Part shown: piece by piece, positions 1-8,942 of the stretch | Position numbering within the stretch: position 1 is the stretch's first letter | Layout of the letters: each line of letters begins with the position of its first letter | Origin: Deinococcus sp. Arct2-2 | Lineage (GTDB): Bacteria > Deinococcota > Deinococci > Deinococcales > Deinococcaceae | Assembly: GCF_004801315.1 (NCBI RefSeq) | Contig: NZ_SSNW01000042.1 | Span: 1 to 46,847, forward strand | Reading direction: 5' to 3' | Length of the DNA stretch: 46,847 nucleotides | The notes under the pieces: model-generated | What the model was told of the DNA's origin: nothing | Databases searched by the model: none | The model's input: only the letters and a program-made list of their open reading frames with translations | Program-made: the position numbers and the translations under genes

Positions 1-131
1 TCAAGAGGGTCTGTTTGATGCCCTCATTCTAAAGCTTTTTATTCGGAGCCCGTATAAGGTGCTGGGGCAGTGAGGGTTTGGGTGACGCAGTAGCAAGACA
101 AACGATCCGAGTTGCACACTCTTCTTGTCTT

Positions 132-304
132 AGAGCGTGTTTATGAAGGGTCAGCGGTTTTTCCAAGTGGCATGTAAAACAGCATCGCTGCGCTCACTCC
201 CCCCTCCCCAGCCCTCCCCCGCAAGGGTAGAGAGAGCAGTAGACCGATCAACACGGCGTTCACAGCATCCTAAGAAGCTAAATGGAACTTTCTAAACACG
301 CTCT
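132..304. repeat. MITE-like element with 12-bp terminal inverted repeats
   Basis: Positions 132-143 read AGAGCGTGTTTA and positions 293-304 are its exact reverse complement. The interior has a C-rich core at about 190-230 (CCCCCCTCCCC, then CCTCCCCCGCAAGGG) that recurs near 4050, 27210 and 38450. A GCATGTAAAA motif follows the left arm, and ACTTT-nn-AAAC precedes the right end, as in the element at 27139-27302. The element has no coding capacity. It fills most of the 338 bases downstream of the DUF58 gene. The remaining bases, 1-131 and 305-338, show no gene. Confidence 0.6.
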
Positions 305-338
305 TTGACCCTTCGACGCCTTCCCACCGCCCACTCCC

Positions 339-1490
339 CTACCCACCCAGCCGCAGCACGCTCTGATTGCCGCGCAGCACGAACACCGACACTCCCACTC
401 CGGCCAGTGCGCCCGCTTGCCGCTCCAGCTCACGGATAGAGTCGGGGGCGGCCACCCACTGACGGCGCGGCTTTTCTCCGGGTTCCAGATAAAAGCCGTC
501 TGGAATGGCAATTAGGGCGACCCGACTGGCGGTGGCGCGGGCACGCATGGCCTGCCCGATCAGAGCGCTCCCGGCGCGGGCGGTGAGAATAATCAGGTTG
601 CCGCCTGCCCGAATCGGCGGGATGGTAGGCGGAGCAGCGTCAGGCTGAGCCTGTGTTGATGGTGCTTGGGCCAATTGTGCTTGGGCCAACCGCAACAGCG
701 CGGCCCGCATCGCTTCGGGGGTGCGGCCAGTAGGAGTGGCCCCGGCGTTGGTGGCAACGGCAATCGGCAGGTCAAGTGCGAACGATTCCTGCACCAAGCT
801 GGCCGCCAAGCGCACGGCGCTCTCTAGGTACACGTCGCCGCCCGTGCTGAGGTCAAGGTAAACGGTGACGCTGCTGGCGGCGGTACGCTCCGGCTCGCGC
901 ACCGTGAGGTTGCCCGTGCGGGCCGTAAGCCGCCAATGCACCCGGCCCGGTGGGTCGCCGGGAACATAATCGCGCACGCCGCGCAAACTGATCGGGTCTT
1001 CTAGGCCGTGCGTGCGAGACCACGCGCCCTCGCTGAGCAGGGGCCGCAGCAGATCGGGCAGCAGCAGGCCGTGTGTGCCGGGATAAACCTCTAGGCGGGT
1101 AGGCACTTTTAGCGGCACACTGCGCCAAAACAGCCCCAGCGGATCGGCCCAGCGCAGCGTTCCGCCCTCCCAGTCGAAGACGCCCCGGCGGTTGAGGGTC
1201 AGCATAGTTTGGACTTGACGCACCGCCTCGCCCTGCACCCAGCCTGCCAACACGGGCACGGTATCGGCCACCACAGTACGCGGCGGCTCGTCTTCGATCA
1301 GCACGCGCACGGGCAAGCGGCTGAACACTCTGGCCTGCACGCCGATGGGAATGCGGCCTCCGGCGAAGGCGGAAGCAGATAACGTGCGCGACAATGTGAC
1401 GGTAGGCGGGCGGCGATAGGCCAGCCAGATCAGGCCCACCAATAGGGCGATCAGGGCCAACCACAGCAAGGCGGTCTGCAGCAGGATCAT
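339..1490 (-). CDS. DUF58 domain-containing protein
   Basis: This 383-residue protein has an N-terminal hydrophobic anchor (about residues 4-25). The DUF58 signature lies near residues 170-205 (RGVRDYVPGDPPGRVHWR) and is followed by a von Willebrand A-like fold starting with VYLDLSTGG. DUF58 proteins are known partners of MoxR AAA ATPases and are thought to act at the envelope in assembly or stress functions; the exact role here is unknown. The start codon overlaps the stop of the upstream moxR-like gene by four bases, so the two are translationally coupled. It is the last gene of a three-gene operon. The MIDAS-like site keeps only a DxS pair, so metal binding is uncertain. Confidence 0.88.
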   Translation of the reverse strand: MILLQTALLWLALIALLVGLIWLAYRRPPTVTLSRTLSASAFAGGRIPIGVQARVFSRLPVRVLIEDEPPRTVVADTVPVLAGWVQGEAVRQVQTMLTLNRRGVFDWEGGTLRWADPLGLFWRSVPLKVPTRLEVYPGTHGLLLPDLLRPLLSEGAWSRTHGLEDPISLRGVRDYVPGDPPGRVHWRLTARTGNLTVREPERTAASSVTVYLDLSTGGDVYLESAVRLAASLVQESFALDLPIAVATNAGATPTGRTPEAMRAALLRLAQAQLAQAPSTQAQPDAAPPTIPPIRAGGNLIILTARAGSALIGQAMRARATASRVALIAIPDGFYLEPGEKPRRQWVAAPDSIRELERQAGALAGVGVSVFVLRGNQSVLRLGG

Positions 1491-2497
1491 GGGTGCGAAA
1501 TCAGCTTAGAGACAGGCTGAACTTCTACCGGCCCAGACTCCACTGGAACGGGTTCGGCCCGCAAGACATCGGCCACTACCGCCTCTCCCGGCGTGCCCTG
1601 AAGCCGCGCTTCTACCCGCAGGCTCAGGCGGTGGGCCAACACCCCCGGCGCGGCCCGCTGCACATCGTCAGGGGTGGTAAACGTGCGGCCTTCCATCCAC
1701 GCGAGCGCCTGCGCCACCCCTTGCAACCCGAGGCTGGCACGCGGCCCACCGCCCAACGCCACCAATGGATGCTGGCGGGTGCGGGCGGCCAAGCCGGAGA
1801 TATAGCGCCGTAGGTCTTCGGCCACGAACACGCCCCGCACGGCGCTTTGGGCGGCCAACAGGTCAGCGGGTGTGGCTACGGCTTCCAGCGCGTGAATCGG
1901 GTGTAGAGATTGCAGGCGGCCCAGCATCTGCACCTCTTCCTCCAGCGTGGGATAGCCCACCGACAGCCGCAGCAGAAAGCGGTCAAGTTGCGCTTCGGGC
2001 AGGCGGTACGTGCCCTCATGCTCCACCGGATTTTGCGTGGCAATGACCACGAACGGCGCGGCAAGGCGGTGAGTGACGCCCGATTCGGTGACTTGCCCCT
2101 CCCCCATCGCCTCTAGCAGCGCCGACTGCGTTTTGGGGGTGGCGCGGTTGATTTCGTCGGCCAGCAGAATGCCGGTGAAAATTGGCCCCGGCACGAATTC
2201 GAAGGTTCCGGTGGCAGGGCGGTACACACTGACGCCCGTAATGTCGCTGGGAAGCAGGTCAGGCGTGAATTGCACCCGCGCAAACGGCAAGCCCAGCGAG
2301 GCGGCGAGGGCGCGGGCCAGCATGGTTTTTCCGGTGCCGGGAGCGTCTTCCAGCAGAATATGGCCGCCTGCCAAAATTCCGGCCAGCGCCAGCGCAGTTA
2401 CGTCGTTTTTGCCCACCAGCACGCGGGCCACGTTGTCCAGCACGCGCCCAACAAAAGCAGGGGCAGTAGGGAGAGAAGCGGCAGTCATGGCCGTCAT
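1487..2497 (-). CDS. MoxR family AAA+ ATPase
   Basis: This 336-residue protein has a Walker A box (APGTGKTMLA, about residue 54), Walker B (LLADEINRA), sensor 1 (VIATQNP) and an arginine-finger segment (LDRFLLR). It matches MoxR-type AAA+ ATPases in length and motif order. MoxR proteins act as chaperone-like ATPases with DUF58 or von Willebrand A partners, and the next gene is a DUF58 protein. Its start overlaps the stop of the DUF4129 gene and its stop overlaps the DUF58 start, a tightly coupled operon. The substrate is not visible from sequence. Confidence 0.93.
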   Translation of the reverse strand: MTAMTAASLPTAPAFVGRVLDNVARVLVGKNDVTALALAGILAGGHILLEDAPGTGKTMLARALAASLGLPFARVQFTPDLLPSDITGVSVYRPATGTFEFVPGPIFTGILLADEINRATPKTQSALLEAMGEGQVTESGVTHRLAAPFVVIATQNPVEHEGTYRLPEAQLDRFLLRLSVGYPTLEEEVQMLGRLQSLHPIHALEAVATPADLLAAQSAVRGVFVAEDLRRYISGLAARTRQHPLVALGGGPRASLGLQGVAQALAWMEGRTFTTPDDVQRAAPGVLAHRLSLRVEARLQGTPGEAVVADVLRAEPVPVESGPVEVQPVSKLISHP

Positions 2498-3957
2498 TCT
2501 GCCTCTTCAGTAGGCGCAACGGGCGGCAAAGTGAGCAGTTCGGCCCGAATCGTCTGTTCGGCAGTTTCGGCAGCGTCGGCATCGGCGGTACTGATGGAGC
2601 CGCCGTAGCGCACGGGGGCATAGACGCGGGCCAGCAACAGAAGTGGGGCGGCCAGCGTGGGCAATTCGGCGGCAAGGCGGGCGGCGTAGCCCTGCGGCGT
2701 TTCGTGTGTAGCGCGGCCCCGGCCTGTTCCTTCCAGCGCAGTTTCGGCGTTGCGGTAGGCCACCCGGACGCGGTGCAGGGCGGCGGCGTCGGGCGCAGCG
2801 GGTTCGGGGGGCAGTGCGGCCTGAGCATCGCGGCGACTGGCCCCGCGCAGGCTGAGGGCCGTATGAACCAGCAGCGCAAACACCGCCAGATAAAACAGCA
2901 ACGCTGCCCACAGCACCAGATTCAGGAAAGAAGTCAGGCGGCGTTCCTCTGCGGTAGGGGCCTGAACTTCTGATCCAGTCGCGCCCACTGCTGCGCCCTG
3001 CACGGGGGCGAGGCCGCCGCCAGACCCACCCGTAGAACTGCCGAACACCAACACCACCGCCAGCACCAGCGTCAGCACAAGGCCCGCGCCCATCAACCAT
3101 TCCACGAGGGTTGCAGGCCGCCCCCGCCGCGCCGGAATGACCCGCAGCAGCAGAAACAGGGCCAATACAACCAAGATTCCGGCCACCGCCAGCAGTTCGG
3201 CAGGAGGCGCGGGAATCACGTCTTCGGTGATCAGGCGCGGGCGGGGGCGCGGCGCAGTGGCCTGCGGGGTGGCCGGAGTGGAAGCCGTGCTGCTGGAGTT
3301 GGGGGCCAAAACTTCTGCCCCGGCTTGAGCCTGTGCAGGCGGCACTGGCGACGTGTTCCACAATGGCGCAGGCTGGGGCAGCGCGAATGCTACAGCCAAT
3401 GCGAGAGCCACCGGCAACGCCAGCCAAGCCGCCGTTTTCCCCGTCCATCCCGCACCTTCCCGGCCCAACCAGCCCGGTCTGCGGTCATCTTGCCCCGGAC
3501 GCATCAGTGCCCCGCCTGCCAGTGCCAAAAGCAGCAACGGCTGAGGCGACACCAAGCCCACCGCCAGCACCAACCACAACCCCCTGCGCCGTCCCTCTTC
3601 CAGCAGGGCCGCGCCCCAATACAGGCCCGCCGCACCCAGCAAGGCTGCCAGATACAGCACCAACAAGTTGCCCAGAACCGCTGAACGGAGAGCCGCCGAC
3701 AAGCCGCCTAGACCCAGCAGATGGCCCAAAATCGCGCCGCCCACGATGAGGAAGGAAATCAGCAGGCGGCCTTCACGCCACAGGGCAGAGCGAACGCCCA
3801 AGCCAAAGAGCAAACATAGCACGAGGCAGGCCCAGACGGGCAAAACGCCCAGCAGGGCCAGTGGCAACAAAGCTGCGCCGTAAGCCTGCCAAGGTGGGGT
3901 GTGAGGGGCTTCCTCTGGCGTGATCTGATCGTCTAGGAGCGCGTTCGGGGCAGACAT
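2494..3957 (-). CDS. Multi-pass membrane protein with C-terminal DUF4129
   Basis: This 487-residue protein begins with several hydrophobic segments (about residues 26-150 and 175-193). A Pro/Ala/Thr-rich loop follows (about 195-245), then three more membrane segments (about 253-272, 286-306, 348-368). A soluble C-terminal domain of about 80 residues resembles DUF4129 (the RVAYRNAETALEG region). DUF4129 often sits at the end of transglutaminase-like membrane proteins in MoxR/DUF58 clusters. No transglutaminase Cys-His-Asp core is seen here, so it looks like the membrane partner without the enzyme. It is first in the operon. A TACACT -10 box eight bases before the ATG suggests a leader of about two bases. 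Confidence 0.8.
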   Translation of the reverse strand: MSAPNALLDDQITPEEAPHTPPWQAYGAALLPLALLGVLPVWACLVLCLLFGLGVRSALWREGRLLISFLIVGGAILGHLLGLGGLSAALRSAVLGNLLVLYLAALLGAAGLYWGAALLEEGRRRGLWLVLAVGLVSPQPLLLLALAGGALMRPGQDDRRPGWLGREGAGWTGKTAAWLALPVALALAVAFALPQPAPLWNTSPVPPAQAQAGAEVLAPNSSSTASTPATPQATAPRPRPRLITEDVIPAPPAELLAVAGILVVLALFLLLRVIPARRGRPATLVEWLMGAGLVLTLVLAVVLVFGSSTGGSGGGLAPVQGAAVGATGSEVQAPTAEERRLTSFLNLVLWAALLFYLAVFALLVHTALSLRGASRRDAQAALPPEPAAPDAAALHRVRVAYRNAETALEGTGRGRATHETPQGYAARLAAELPTLAAPLLLLARVYAPVRYGGSISTADADAAETAEQTIRAELLTLPPVAPTEEAE

Positions 3958-3965
3958 TTTGGGGA

Positions 3966-3971
3966 AGTGTA
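3966..3971 (-). promoter_or_regulatory. -10 box of DUF4129-moxR-DUF58 operon
   Basis: On the minus strand TACACT lies eight bases before the ATG at 3957, which places transcription start about two bases upstream of the codon. There is no Shine-Dalgarno sequence in that space. Confidence 0.5.
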
Positions 3972-4023
3972 GCGTGCGGGGCGGAGAGAGGTGAACTCAG
4001 ATGAGGCAAACTCCGCCGCCGTG

Positions 4024-4100
4024 TGGAAGGGCAATCGCTTCGCTCATTCACCCCCTCCCCGGCCCTCCCCCCTCAAGGGAGAGGGGGAAAAAATCCCAGC
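4024..4100. repeat. C-rich intergenic repeat, copy B
   Basis: The stretch TGGAAGGGCAATCGCTTCGC, followed by CCCCCTCCCCGGCCCTCCCC and a CAAGGGAGAGGGGG tail, closely matches the left part of the element at 38424-38612. It also shares the core with the elements at 132-304 and 27139-27302. It is non-coding and lies between two minus-strand transcription units. Confidence 0.6.
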
Positions 4101-4137
4101 CCAACGCACTCGCCTCATTCTCCCCACTCTTTCCCAA

Positions 4138-4170
4138 ACAAAAACCCGCCCCAGCCGAAGCCAGAGCGGG
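4138..4170 (-). terminator. Rho-independent terminator of rpoD
   Basis: Read on the minus strand, an 11-bp stem (CCCGCTCTGGC / GCTGGGGCGGG, three wobble pairs) closes a TTCG loop and is followed at once by TTTTTG. It starts 25 bases after the rpoD stop codon. Confidence 0.85.
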
Positions 4171-4194
4171 CAGAACAACCCAGATTTTTAGCGC

Positions 4195-5985
4195 TTAATC
4201 TAGGAAGTCGCGGAGTTTGCGGGTGCGGCTTTCGTGGTATTTCAGCTTCCGCAGCGCCTTGTTTTCAATCTGGCGAATGCGTTCGCGGGTCACGTTGAAG
4301 CGTTGGCCCACCTCTTCCAGCGTGTGCTCGCGCCCGTCCACAAGGCCTTTGCGGAACTTCAGCACGAGGGCTTCACGTTCGGTCAGCTTGCTCAGGGCTT
4401 TTTCAAGCTCCTCGCTCAGCAGGGTTTTGGCGGCGTTATCTACAGGCGAATCCAGATTTTCGTCGGGAATGAAATCGCCGTAGAAGCTGTCTTTCTCGTC
4501 GCCAATCGGAGTTTCCAGCGACACGGGTTCCTGACTGACTTTCTGCACTTCCTCGACTTTGGTGGCGTCCCAGCCCGGCCCCATCGCCTCGGCTATCTCT
4601 TCGTGCGTGGCTTCGCGGCTCAGTTCCTGCTGAAGCTGACGGGCCGTGCGCGTGAGTTTGTTGATGGTTTCCACCATATGCACCGGAATCCGGATGGTGC
4701 GGGCCTGATCGGCAATGGCGCGGTTGATGGCCTGCCGAATCCACCACGTCGCATACGTGGAGAACTTGTAGCGGCGGCGATATTCGAACTTTTCGACGGC
4801 GCGGATCAGGCCTTGGTTGCCTTCCTGAATCAGATCGAGGAAGCCCAGCCCACGTCCGGTGTACTTCTTGGCGATGCTGACCACAAGGCGCAAGTTGGCC
4901 TCGATGAGTCCCTGACGGGCGTTCGCACCGTCTTCGGTTTGGCGCATCAAGCGGCGGCGGCCCCGGTCATCCATCTCCAAGTCTTCATCCAGCGTTTTGC
5001 GGGCAGCCTCGCCTTCTTCGATCCGGCGGGCCAGCGCAATTTCTTCTTCCAGCGTCAGCAGCGGCACGCGCCCGATTTCGTGCAAGTACTGGCGCACGGG
5101 ATCGTTACTGACGGCGCGGGGCATATCGTCAAAGTATTTTTCTTCGTCGTCTTCGGTGTTGGCCGCAGCGCGGTTGATCGGGCCACCTTCTTCAGCCTCT
5201 TCCGCGTCGTCGTCGGTGTCCTCGTCGTCCTCGTCCACGTCCTGCACTTCGATGCCCTGCCCGGCAATAAAGAGCTGCATGTCTTCAAAGGCTTCGGGGC
5301 TTTCAGGGTCGAGGCCGTTGGCTTCGAGGGCCACACTCAGGGCCGCTGCAATGTCTTCGCTCGACAAGATTCCGGCGGCCTTGCCCACTTTCAGCATGTC
5401 CTGAATGCTGGGGTGGGCGTGGTAGGGCTTGTCGGCGGCGCTGCCCTTGCCGCTGGGGGCAGGTTTGGGGGCGGCTTTGGCGGCGGCACCCTTGGCCGGA
5501 GTTTTGCTGGCCGGAGCCTTAGCCGCAGCCGCTTTAGGAGCAGCCTTGGCTTTGGCCGCAGGCTTGGCAACGTCCGTTTGGGGCGCACCACTGTCGGACA
5601 ACGGGCCGATACCCGGCTCCGAGGACACGTCATCGGCAGATGCAGCTTTGGTGGCTTTGGGCTTGGCAGCGGCTTTTTTGGGAGCGGGCTTGGCGGCAGA
5701 TGTGCCTGAATCAGCCGCTTCCATACCCTCTGAACCAGCCTCTGCAGCAGGCTTGGCTTTAGGGGCGGCGGCCTTCTTGGGGGCAGGCTTGGCCGCCACT
5801 TCCGGGTTCGCCGTAACTTCGGCGGCGTCGGCTGCGCTGTCGGCGGCAGGCATGGCAGCGCGGGTGCGCGGCTGGGTGCGGGTGCGGGGCTTGTCGGGGG
5901 TCTTGATACGGCTTTCTTCGGGGGCGGCAAGCGTCGCCGCTGCGGAAACCTTGCTGCGCGTGCGGGGTTTGGTGGAATCTGCCAT
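4195..5985 (-). CDS. rpoD: RNA polymerase primary sigma factor (sigma-70/SigA)
   Basis: This 596-residue protein is the housekeeping sigma factor that directs RNA polymerase to -10/-35 promoters. Region 1.2 begins near residue 294 ([11 protein letters not shown]). Region 2 spans about 358-430, with the [13 protein letters not shown] -10 recognition helix. Region 3 spans about 435-510, and region 4 about 520-596 with the [16 protein letters not shown] helix-turn-helix. Residues 1-190 form an Ala/Pro/Lys-rich tail with repeated PAPKKAA motifs. A short acidic block follows at about 248-268. The reading frame stays open for 92 codons upstream, but the ATG at 5985 is preceded by AGGAGG and begins the natural [10 protein letters not shown] terminus. 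A TACACT box at 6019-6024 predicts a 27-base leader. Confidence 0.95.
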   Translation of the reverse strand: MADSTKPRTRSKVSAAATLAAPEESRIKTPDKPRTRTQPRTRAAMPAADSAADAAEVTANPEVAAKPAPKKAAAPKAKPAAEAGSEGMEAADSGTSAAKPAPKKAAAKPKATKAASADDVSSEPGIGPLSDSGAPQTDVAKPAAKAKAAPKAAAAKAPASKTPAKGAAAKAAPKPAPSGKGSAADKPYHAHPSIQDMLKVGKAAGILSSEDIAAALSVALEANGLDPESPEAFEDMQLFIAGQGIEVQDVDEDDEDTDDDAEEAEEGGPINRAAANTEDDEEKYFDDMPRAVSNDPVRQYLHEIGRVPLLTLEEEIALARRIEEGEAARKTLDEDLEMDDRGRRRLMRQTEDGANARQGLIEANLRLVVSIAKKYTGRGLGFLDLIQEGNQGLIRAVEKFEYRRRYKFSTYATWWIRQAINRAIADQARTIRIPVHMVETINKLTRTARQLQQELSREATHEEIAEAMGPGWDATKVEEVQKVSQEPVSLETPIGDEKDSFYGDFIPDENLDSPVDNAAKTLLSEELEKALSKLTEREALVLKFRKGLVDGREHTLEEVGQRFNVTRERIRQIENKALRKLKYHESRTRKLRDFLD

Positions 5986-6018
5986 GCGGCCTCCTGAAAC
6001 GTCAGTAGTGGATGTGAG

Positions 6019-6024
6019 AGTGTA
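6019..6024 (-). promoter_or_regulatory. Candidate -10 box for rpoD
   Basis: TACACT on the minus strand lies 33 bases before the chosen ATG, leaving room for the AGGAGG ribosome site that precedes it. No convincing -35 is seen, so this is tentative. Confidence 0.4.
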
Positions 6025-6333
6025 GATCAGCGGTTCGTCTTCTCCGGGCCAAAGTCTGAGCTGGCGGATAGTGGCGACAGTGTATTCAAACGGTGTGCCA
6101 AACAAGCCCAAACAGAGCAGATACGGGAGCGTCGGACGGTGGCCGGAAACGTAAGGCTGAGAATACAGGAGAAGGAAGAGGGAAAAGCGCCTGAGCGAAA
6201 CACTTGGAGCGGTAAACGTGCAACGGTGGCCTGAACGCATAGGTGCGGGCAAGAAGCCCATAGGCAGGGGTCAGCGCAGGCCGGAGCGCGTCAGTCTAGC
6301 AAACTGCCATCTTAGCAGGCGACATGGCAAACG

Positions 6334-6373
6334 CCAGATGCCCCTCACAGTTCACGGAGAGGCGGGCATCTGG
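6334..6373. other. Strong hairpin between rsmC-like gene and rpoD
   Basis: CCAGATGCCC at 6334-6343 and GGGCATCTGG at 6364-6373 are perfect inverted repeats, and inner bases (CCTC / GAGAGG) can extend the stem. There is no T-run on either side. It may mark the end of the methyltransferase transcript or be a processing site. The rest of 5986-6701 holds only the repeat at 6533-6636. Confidence 0.45.
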
Positions 6374-6532
6374 GAGCAGGAGTGGTAGGGAAACAAGGTC
6401 AACATGTTAAATACGGGGTGGGGCGGGGAAAAGTTCCCAGTGGCTGGGGCAATGATAGGAATGGAGCCTTGAGCGGGCCTTTAGACAGAGTGGCTTTTGA
6501 TTTTTGCTTGGCGACACTTTGAGTTGGAAGGC

Positions 6533-6636
6533 GAACCCCCCCGTTGCTCTGCAACGCCCCCCCTTAAAGGGGAGGACTAAACATCTTTTGCGCTCCCCTC
6601 TAAGGGGGGCTGGCTGCGAAGCAGACTGGGGGGTTC
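6533..6636 (+). repeat. Dispersed palindromic repeat, copy 1
   Basis: The element has ends GAACCCCCC and GGGGGGTTC (perfect 9-bp inverted repeat). Inside are GTTGC-tct-GCAAC, CCCCTTAAAGGGG, CTCCCCTCTAAGGGGGG and CTGC-gaa-GCAG hairpins. The same layout occurs at 30270-30369 and 39892-39992, and inverted at 42931-43032. It lies in the 715-base gap between rpoD and the methyltransferase gene, which has no credible gene. Confidence 0.8.
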
Positions 6637-6701
6637 ACACGCAACATCACCGCTCAACACTCCCTGAGTTTGGCAACCCTTAGACCAAGCAGCCCACTCG
6701 C

Positions 6702-7976
6702 TCAGACCGTCTTACTCGCCACCAGCACCTTAAACCCACCTTCCCGCAACAGTTCGCGCACCGGGCCGACTTCTTGCATCGGGGTTTCGTAGGGCAGCGG
6801 CTCGTTGGCGACCAGATACAGCGTGCCACCCGGCACCAAGCGGCGCACGGCGGTCTGGATAAACTCGCGGGCCACGTCCAGCACCACGCCGCGCCCCACA
6901 TGGAAGGGCGGATTGGTGAGGATCAGGTCAAAGGTGCGCTGGCCCAAGCTGGCGTCTACGTCGGAATGGATGCACTCGCCCGTCAGGGTGTTGGCCTGCA
7001 AGGTGGCTTCTGCGCTGCGGACGCTGGACAGATCGCCGTCTACGAGCGTCACTTCTGCGCCGTGCTTGGCCGCCCACGCGCCGATGATGCCGGTGCCGCA
7101 GCCCAAATCCAGCACGCGCTTGCCTGCCAGATTCAGGGTTCCAGCGTCCACCAATTTCGTCAGATATTCCAAAAATAGTGTGGTGGCCTTGTCCAGTCGT
7201 CCGGCACTGAACACTCCGGGCAGGCCCACCACCTGAACGCCGTAGGCCTCATAGGTTTCGGGCTGGGGCAGCGGCGGCGTCTGACCGGGCCGACGAATCA
7301 GCTTGGCCACGCGCATTCCACCGTCGCGGCCTATGGTTTCGCCTGTGCCGAAGGCCGCGCCCGCCGCCCGCACATAGCGGTCAAAGCCCTTGTCCCGGTC
7401 TCCGGCGATGTACAGCGTGCCGCCGGGGGGCGTGCAGGCGTGCGCCCAAGCCACTTGCGCCATCGCGTAGGCGGTGCCTCGGTCTCCGGCCAACACGAGG
7501 GCCACCGTCTGTGCCCGTGTGGGCCACTCGGCGCTTAGAGTGTCGCCCGGACAGGCCGCCCGCGCCTCTATTCCAGCCTCTTTCAAAGCTGCCAATGCCG
7601 CCGCCGAACCTTCTACCGCCCGCAACGTGACCCCCGGCAGCGATCCGGTCAGGCCGCCCATTGCGGTCAGGTCAAGCACGTCGCCGCGCACTTTTTCACG
7701 GCGCATGGTCTGCACCATCAAGGACTGCGCCTCGTCTACTTCCGGGTAGCCGCGCACACCGGGCTTGGTAAAGGCGTGCAGCCCGTCTAGGCGCGGGGCG
7801 AGTGCGGCAGGGCGGGCATCGAAGTAGCTGTAACGCTGCACAGCAGGCGTGCTTTTAGCAGTGCTGGAACTGCCAGATGCAGCATTGCCCGGAGAAGTGC
7901 GTTCCTTGGCCCCCTGACCCGGTTTATCTGGACTGCCCCGCGAGACTCTGATCTTCTGTTTGCGTATACCGGTCAT
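6702..7976 (-). CDS. RsmC-like class I SAM-dependent rRNA methyltransferase
   Basis: The C-terminal half is an MTS-type methyltransferase domain with a SAM loop (VLDLGCGTGIIGAW) and the NPPFH catalytic motif, typical of RsmC/RlmG enzymes that make N2-methylguanine in rRNA. The N-terminal half looks like a degenerate duplicated methyltransferase fold (VLDLTAMGGLTGSLPG), also typical of RsmC. The first ~40 residues are basic and poorly conserved in character. I start at the ATG at 7976. A TTG at 8015 with GAGAGG nine bases before it would add 13 residues and is a serious alternative. The target is inferred to be 16S G1207 by family resemblance. Confidence 0.85.
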   Translation of the reverse strand: MTGIRKQKIRVSRGSPDKPGQGAKERTSPGNAASGSSSTAKSTPAVQRYSYFDARPAALAPRLDGLHAFTKPGVRGYPEVDEAQSLMVQTMRREKVRGDVLDLTAMGGLTGSLPGVTLRAVEGSAAALAALKEAGIEARAACPGDTLSAEWPTRAQTVALVLAGDRGTAYAMAQVAWAHACTPPGGTLYIAGDRDKGFDRYVRAAGAAFGTGETIGRDGGMRVAKLIRRPGQTPPLPQPETYEAYGVQVVGLPGVFSAGRLDKATTLFLEYLTKLVDAGTLNLAGKRVLDLGCGTGIIGAWAAKHGAEVTLVDGDLSSVRSAEATLQANTLTGECIHSDVDASLGQRTFDLILTNPPFHVGRGVVLDVAREFIQTAVRRLVPGGTLYLVANEPLPYETPMQEVGPVRELLREGGFKVLVASKTV

Positions 7977-8180
7977 GCGTTCCCGTTTATCACATGCTGC
8001 CCGCGCCTGCTTCAAGCCGCGCCTCTCGTCTAGGCCAAAGCCATGTCTAGTCAGCTTCTATACACGGCTTTTATGTGTAAAGGCCGCATTACGTCAGCAC
8101 CCATTCTTTCCCCATGTCATCCCCTTAGGCTAGGGGAGTACCACAATTCAACACCGACCAAGTGAAGTCGGTTTCGTCGC

Positions 8181-8223
8181 CCGCCAGTCCCGCACGATGT
8201 TCGCGCCACTGGCGGAGCTTTTT
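8181..8223 (+). terminator. Terminator-like hairpin upstream of rnhB promoter
   Basis: CCGCCAGT at 8181-8188 and ACTGGCGG at 8208-8215 form a perfect 8-bp stem, followed by AGCTTTTT. No plus-strand gene precedes it, because the neighbour is divergent. It may end a short unannotated transcript or insulate rnhB. The rest of 8016-8258 shows no gene. Confidence 0.5.
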
Positions 8224-8246
8224 GGTGGCAGCAGCGGCGAGTGCGC

Positions 8247-8252
8247 TAGCCT
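8247..8252 (+). promoter_or_regulatory. -10 box of rnhB (leaderless)
   Basis: TAGCCT ends six bases before the GTG start at 8259, so the predicted first transcribed base is the G of the start codon. No ribosome binding site fits in that space. Confidence 0.55.
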
Positions 8253-8258
8253 GAGTTC

Positions 8259-8942
8259 GTGTCCTCTCCCGTTCCGTCCGTAACCCCAGATTGGGCCTTT
8301 GAGCGCGAGCATTGGCGGCGCGGCGCGTTCCGGGTAGCGGGCGTAGACGAGGCGGGGCGCGGGGCGTGGGCGGGGCCGGTTACGGTGGCGGCGGTGATTT
8401 TGCCGGGGCTGGCGCTTGAATATCCGTTTCGGGACAGCAAGCAACTGACGGCGGCTCAGCGGGAACGCTACGCAGTACAGGTGCGCGAAGTGGCGCTGAC
8501 ATGGGCCGTAGAACACGCGTGGCCCGACGAAATAGACCGCCTCAACATTTTGGGGGCCACCCACGCCGCTGCCGCCCGCGCCCTCGCCCGCCTAGTTCCG
8601 GCCCCGCAAGCCCTGATTACCGATTACCTGAAACTCCGCACGCCCCTGCCCCTGACCGCCCCAGCGCGGGCCGACGCCCTGAGCTACACGGTGGCCGCCG
8701 CCAGTTTGCTCGCGAAAACAGAGCGTGACCGCGTGATGACGGAACTGGACGCCGAGTATCCGGGGTACGGATTCGCGGCCCACAAAGGCTACGGCGCACC
8801 CGCCCACCGCGCCGCCCTAGAGCAACTTGGGGTGACGCCGCAGCACCGCCGAACCTTTGCACCGATTGCCCGCTTGCTGGCACAGAACGAAGCGGGTGAC
8901 CTGTTCGGGGCCACTTCCTCAGACGGTCTTGAGGAAAGCTGA
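8259..8942 (+). CDS. rnhB: Ribonuclease HII
   Basis: This 227-residue enzyme cuts the RNA strand of RNA-DNA hybrids and acts on ribonucleotides misincorporated in DNA. The signature is complete: GVDEAGRGAWAGPV near residue 28 (catalytic Asp-Glu and the GRG loop), ITDYLKL with the third acidic residue, SYTVAAASLLAKTERD, and the GYGFAAHKGYG substrate segment. The length is normal for the family. The start is a GTG with no Shine-Dalgarno site, consistent with a leaderless transcript from the TAGCCT box. An imperfect 10-bp inverted repeat at 8963-8995 lies just downstream and may help end transcription. Confidence 0.95.
   Translation: MSSPVPSVTPDWAFEREHWRRGAFRVAGVDEAGRGAWAGPVTVAAVILPGLALEYPFRDSKQLTAAQRERYAVQVREVALTWAVEHAWPDEIDRLNILGATHAAAARALARLVPAPQALITDYLKLRTPLPLTAPARADALSYTVAAASLLAKTERDRVMTELDAEYPGYGFAAHKGYGAPAHRAALEQLGVTPQHRRTFAPIARLLAQNEAGDLFGATSSDGLEES

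Noticed and set aside
4234..5709. Long plus-strand open frame (491 codons) opposite rpoD
   Set aside because: It is the mirror of the high-GC rpoD gene, has a biased Phe/Gly/Leu content and no domain, and no ribosome site. rpoD on the other strand is certain.
5986..6261. 92 extra in-frame codons upstream of rpoD
   Set aside because: The ATG at 5985 has a perfect AGGAGG and starts the natural N terminus. The upstream part looks non-coding and contains the likely promoter.
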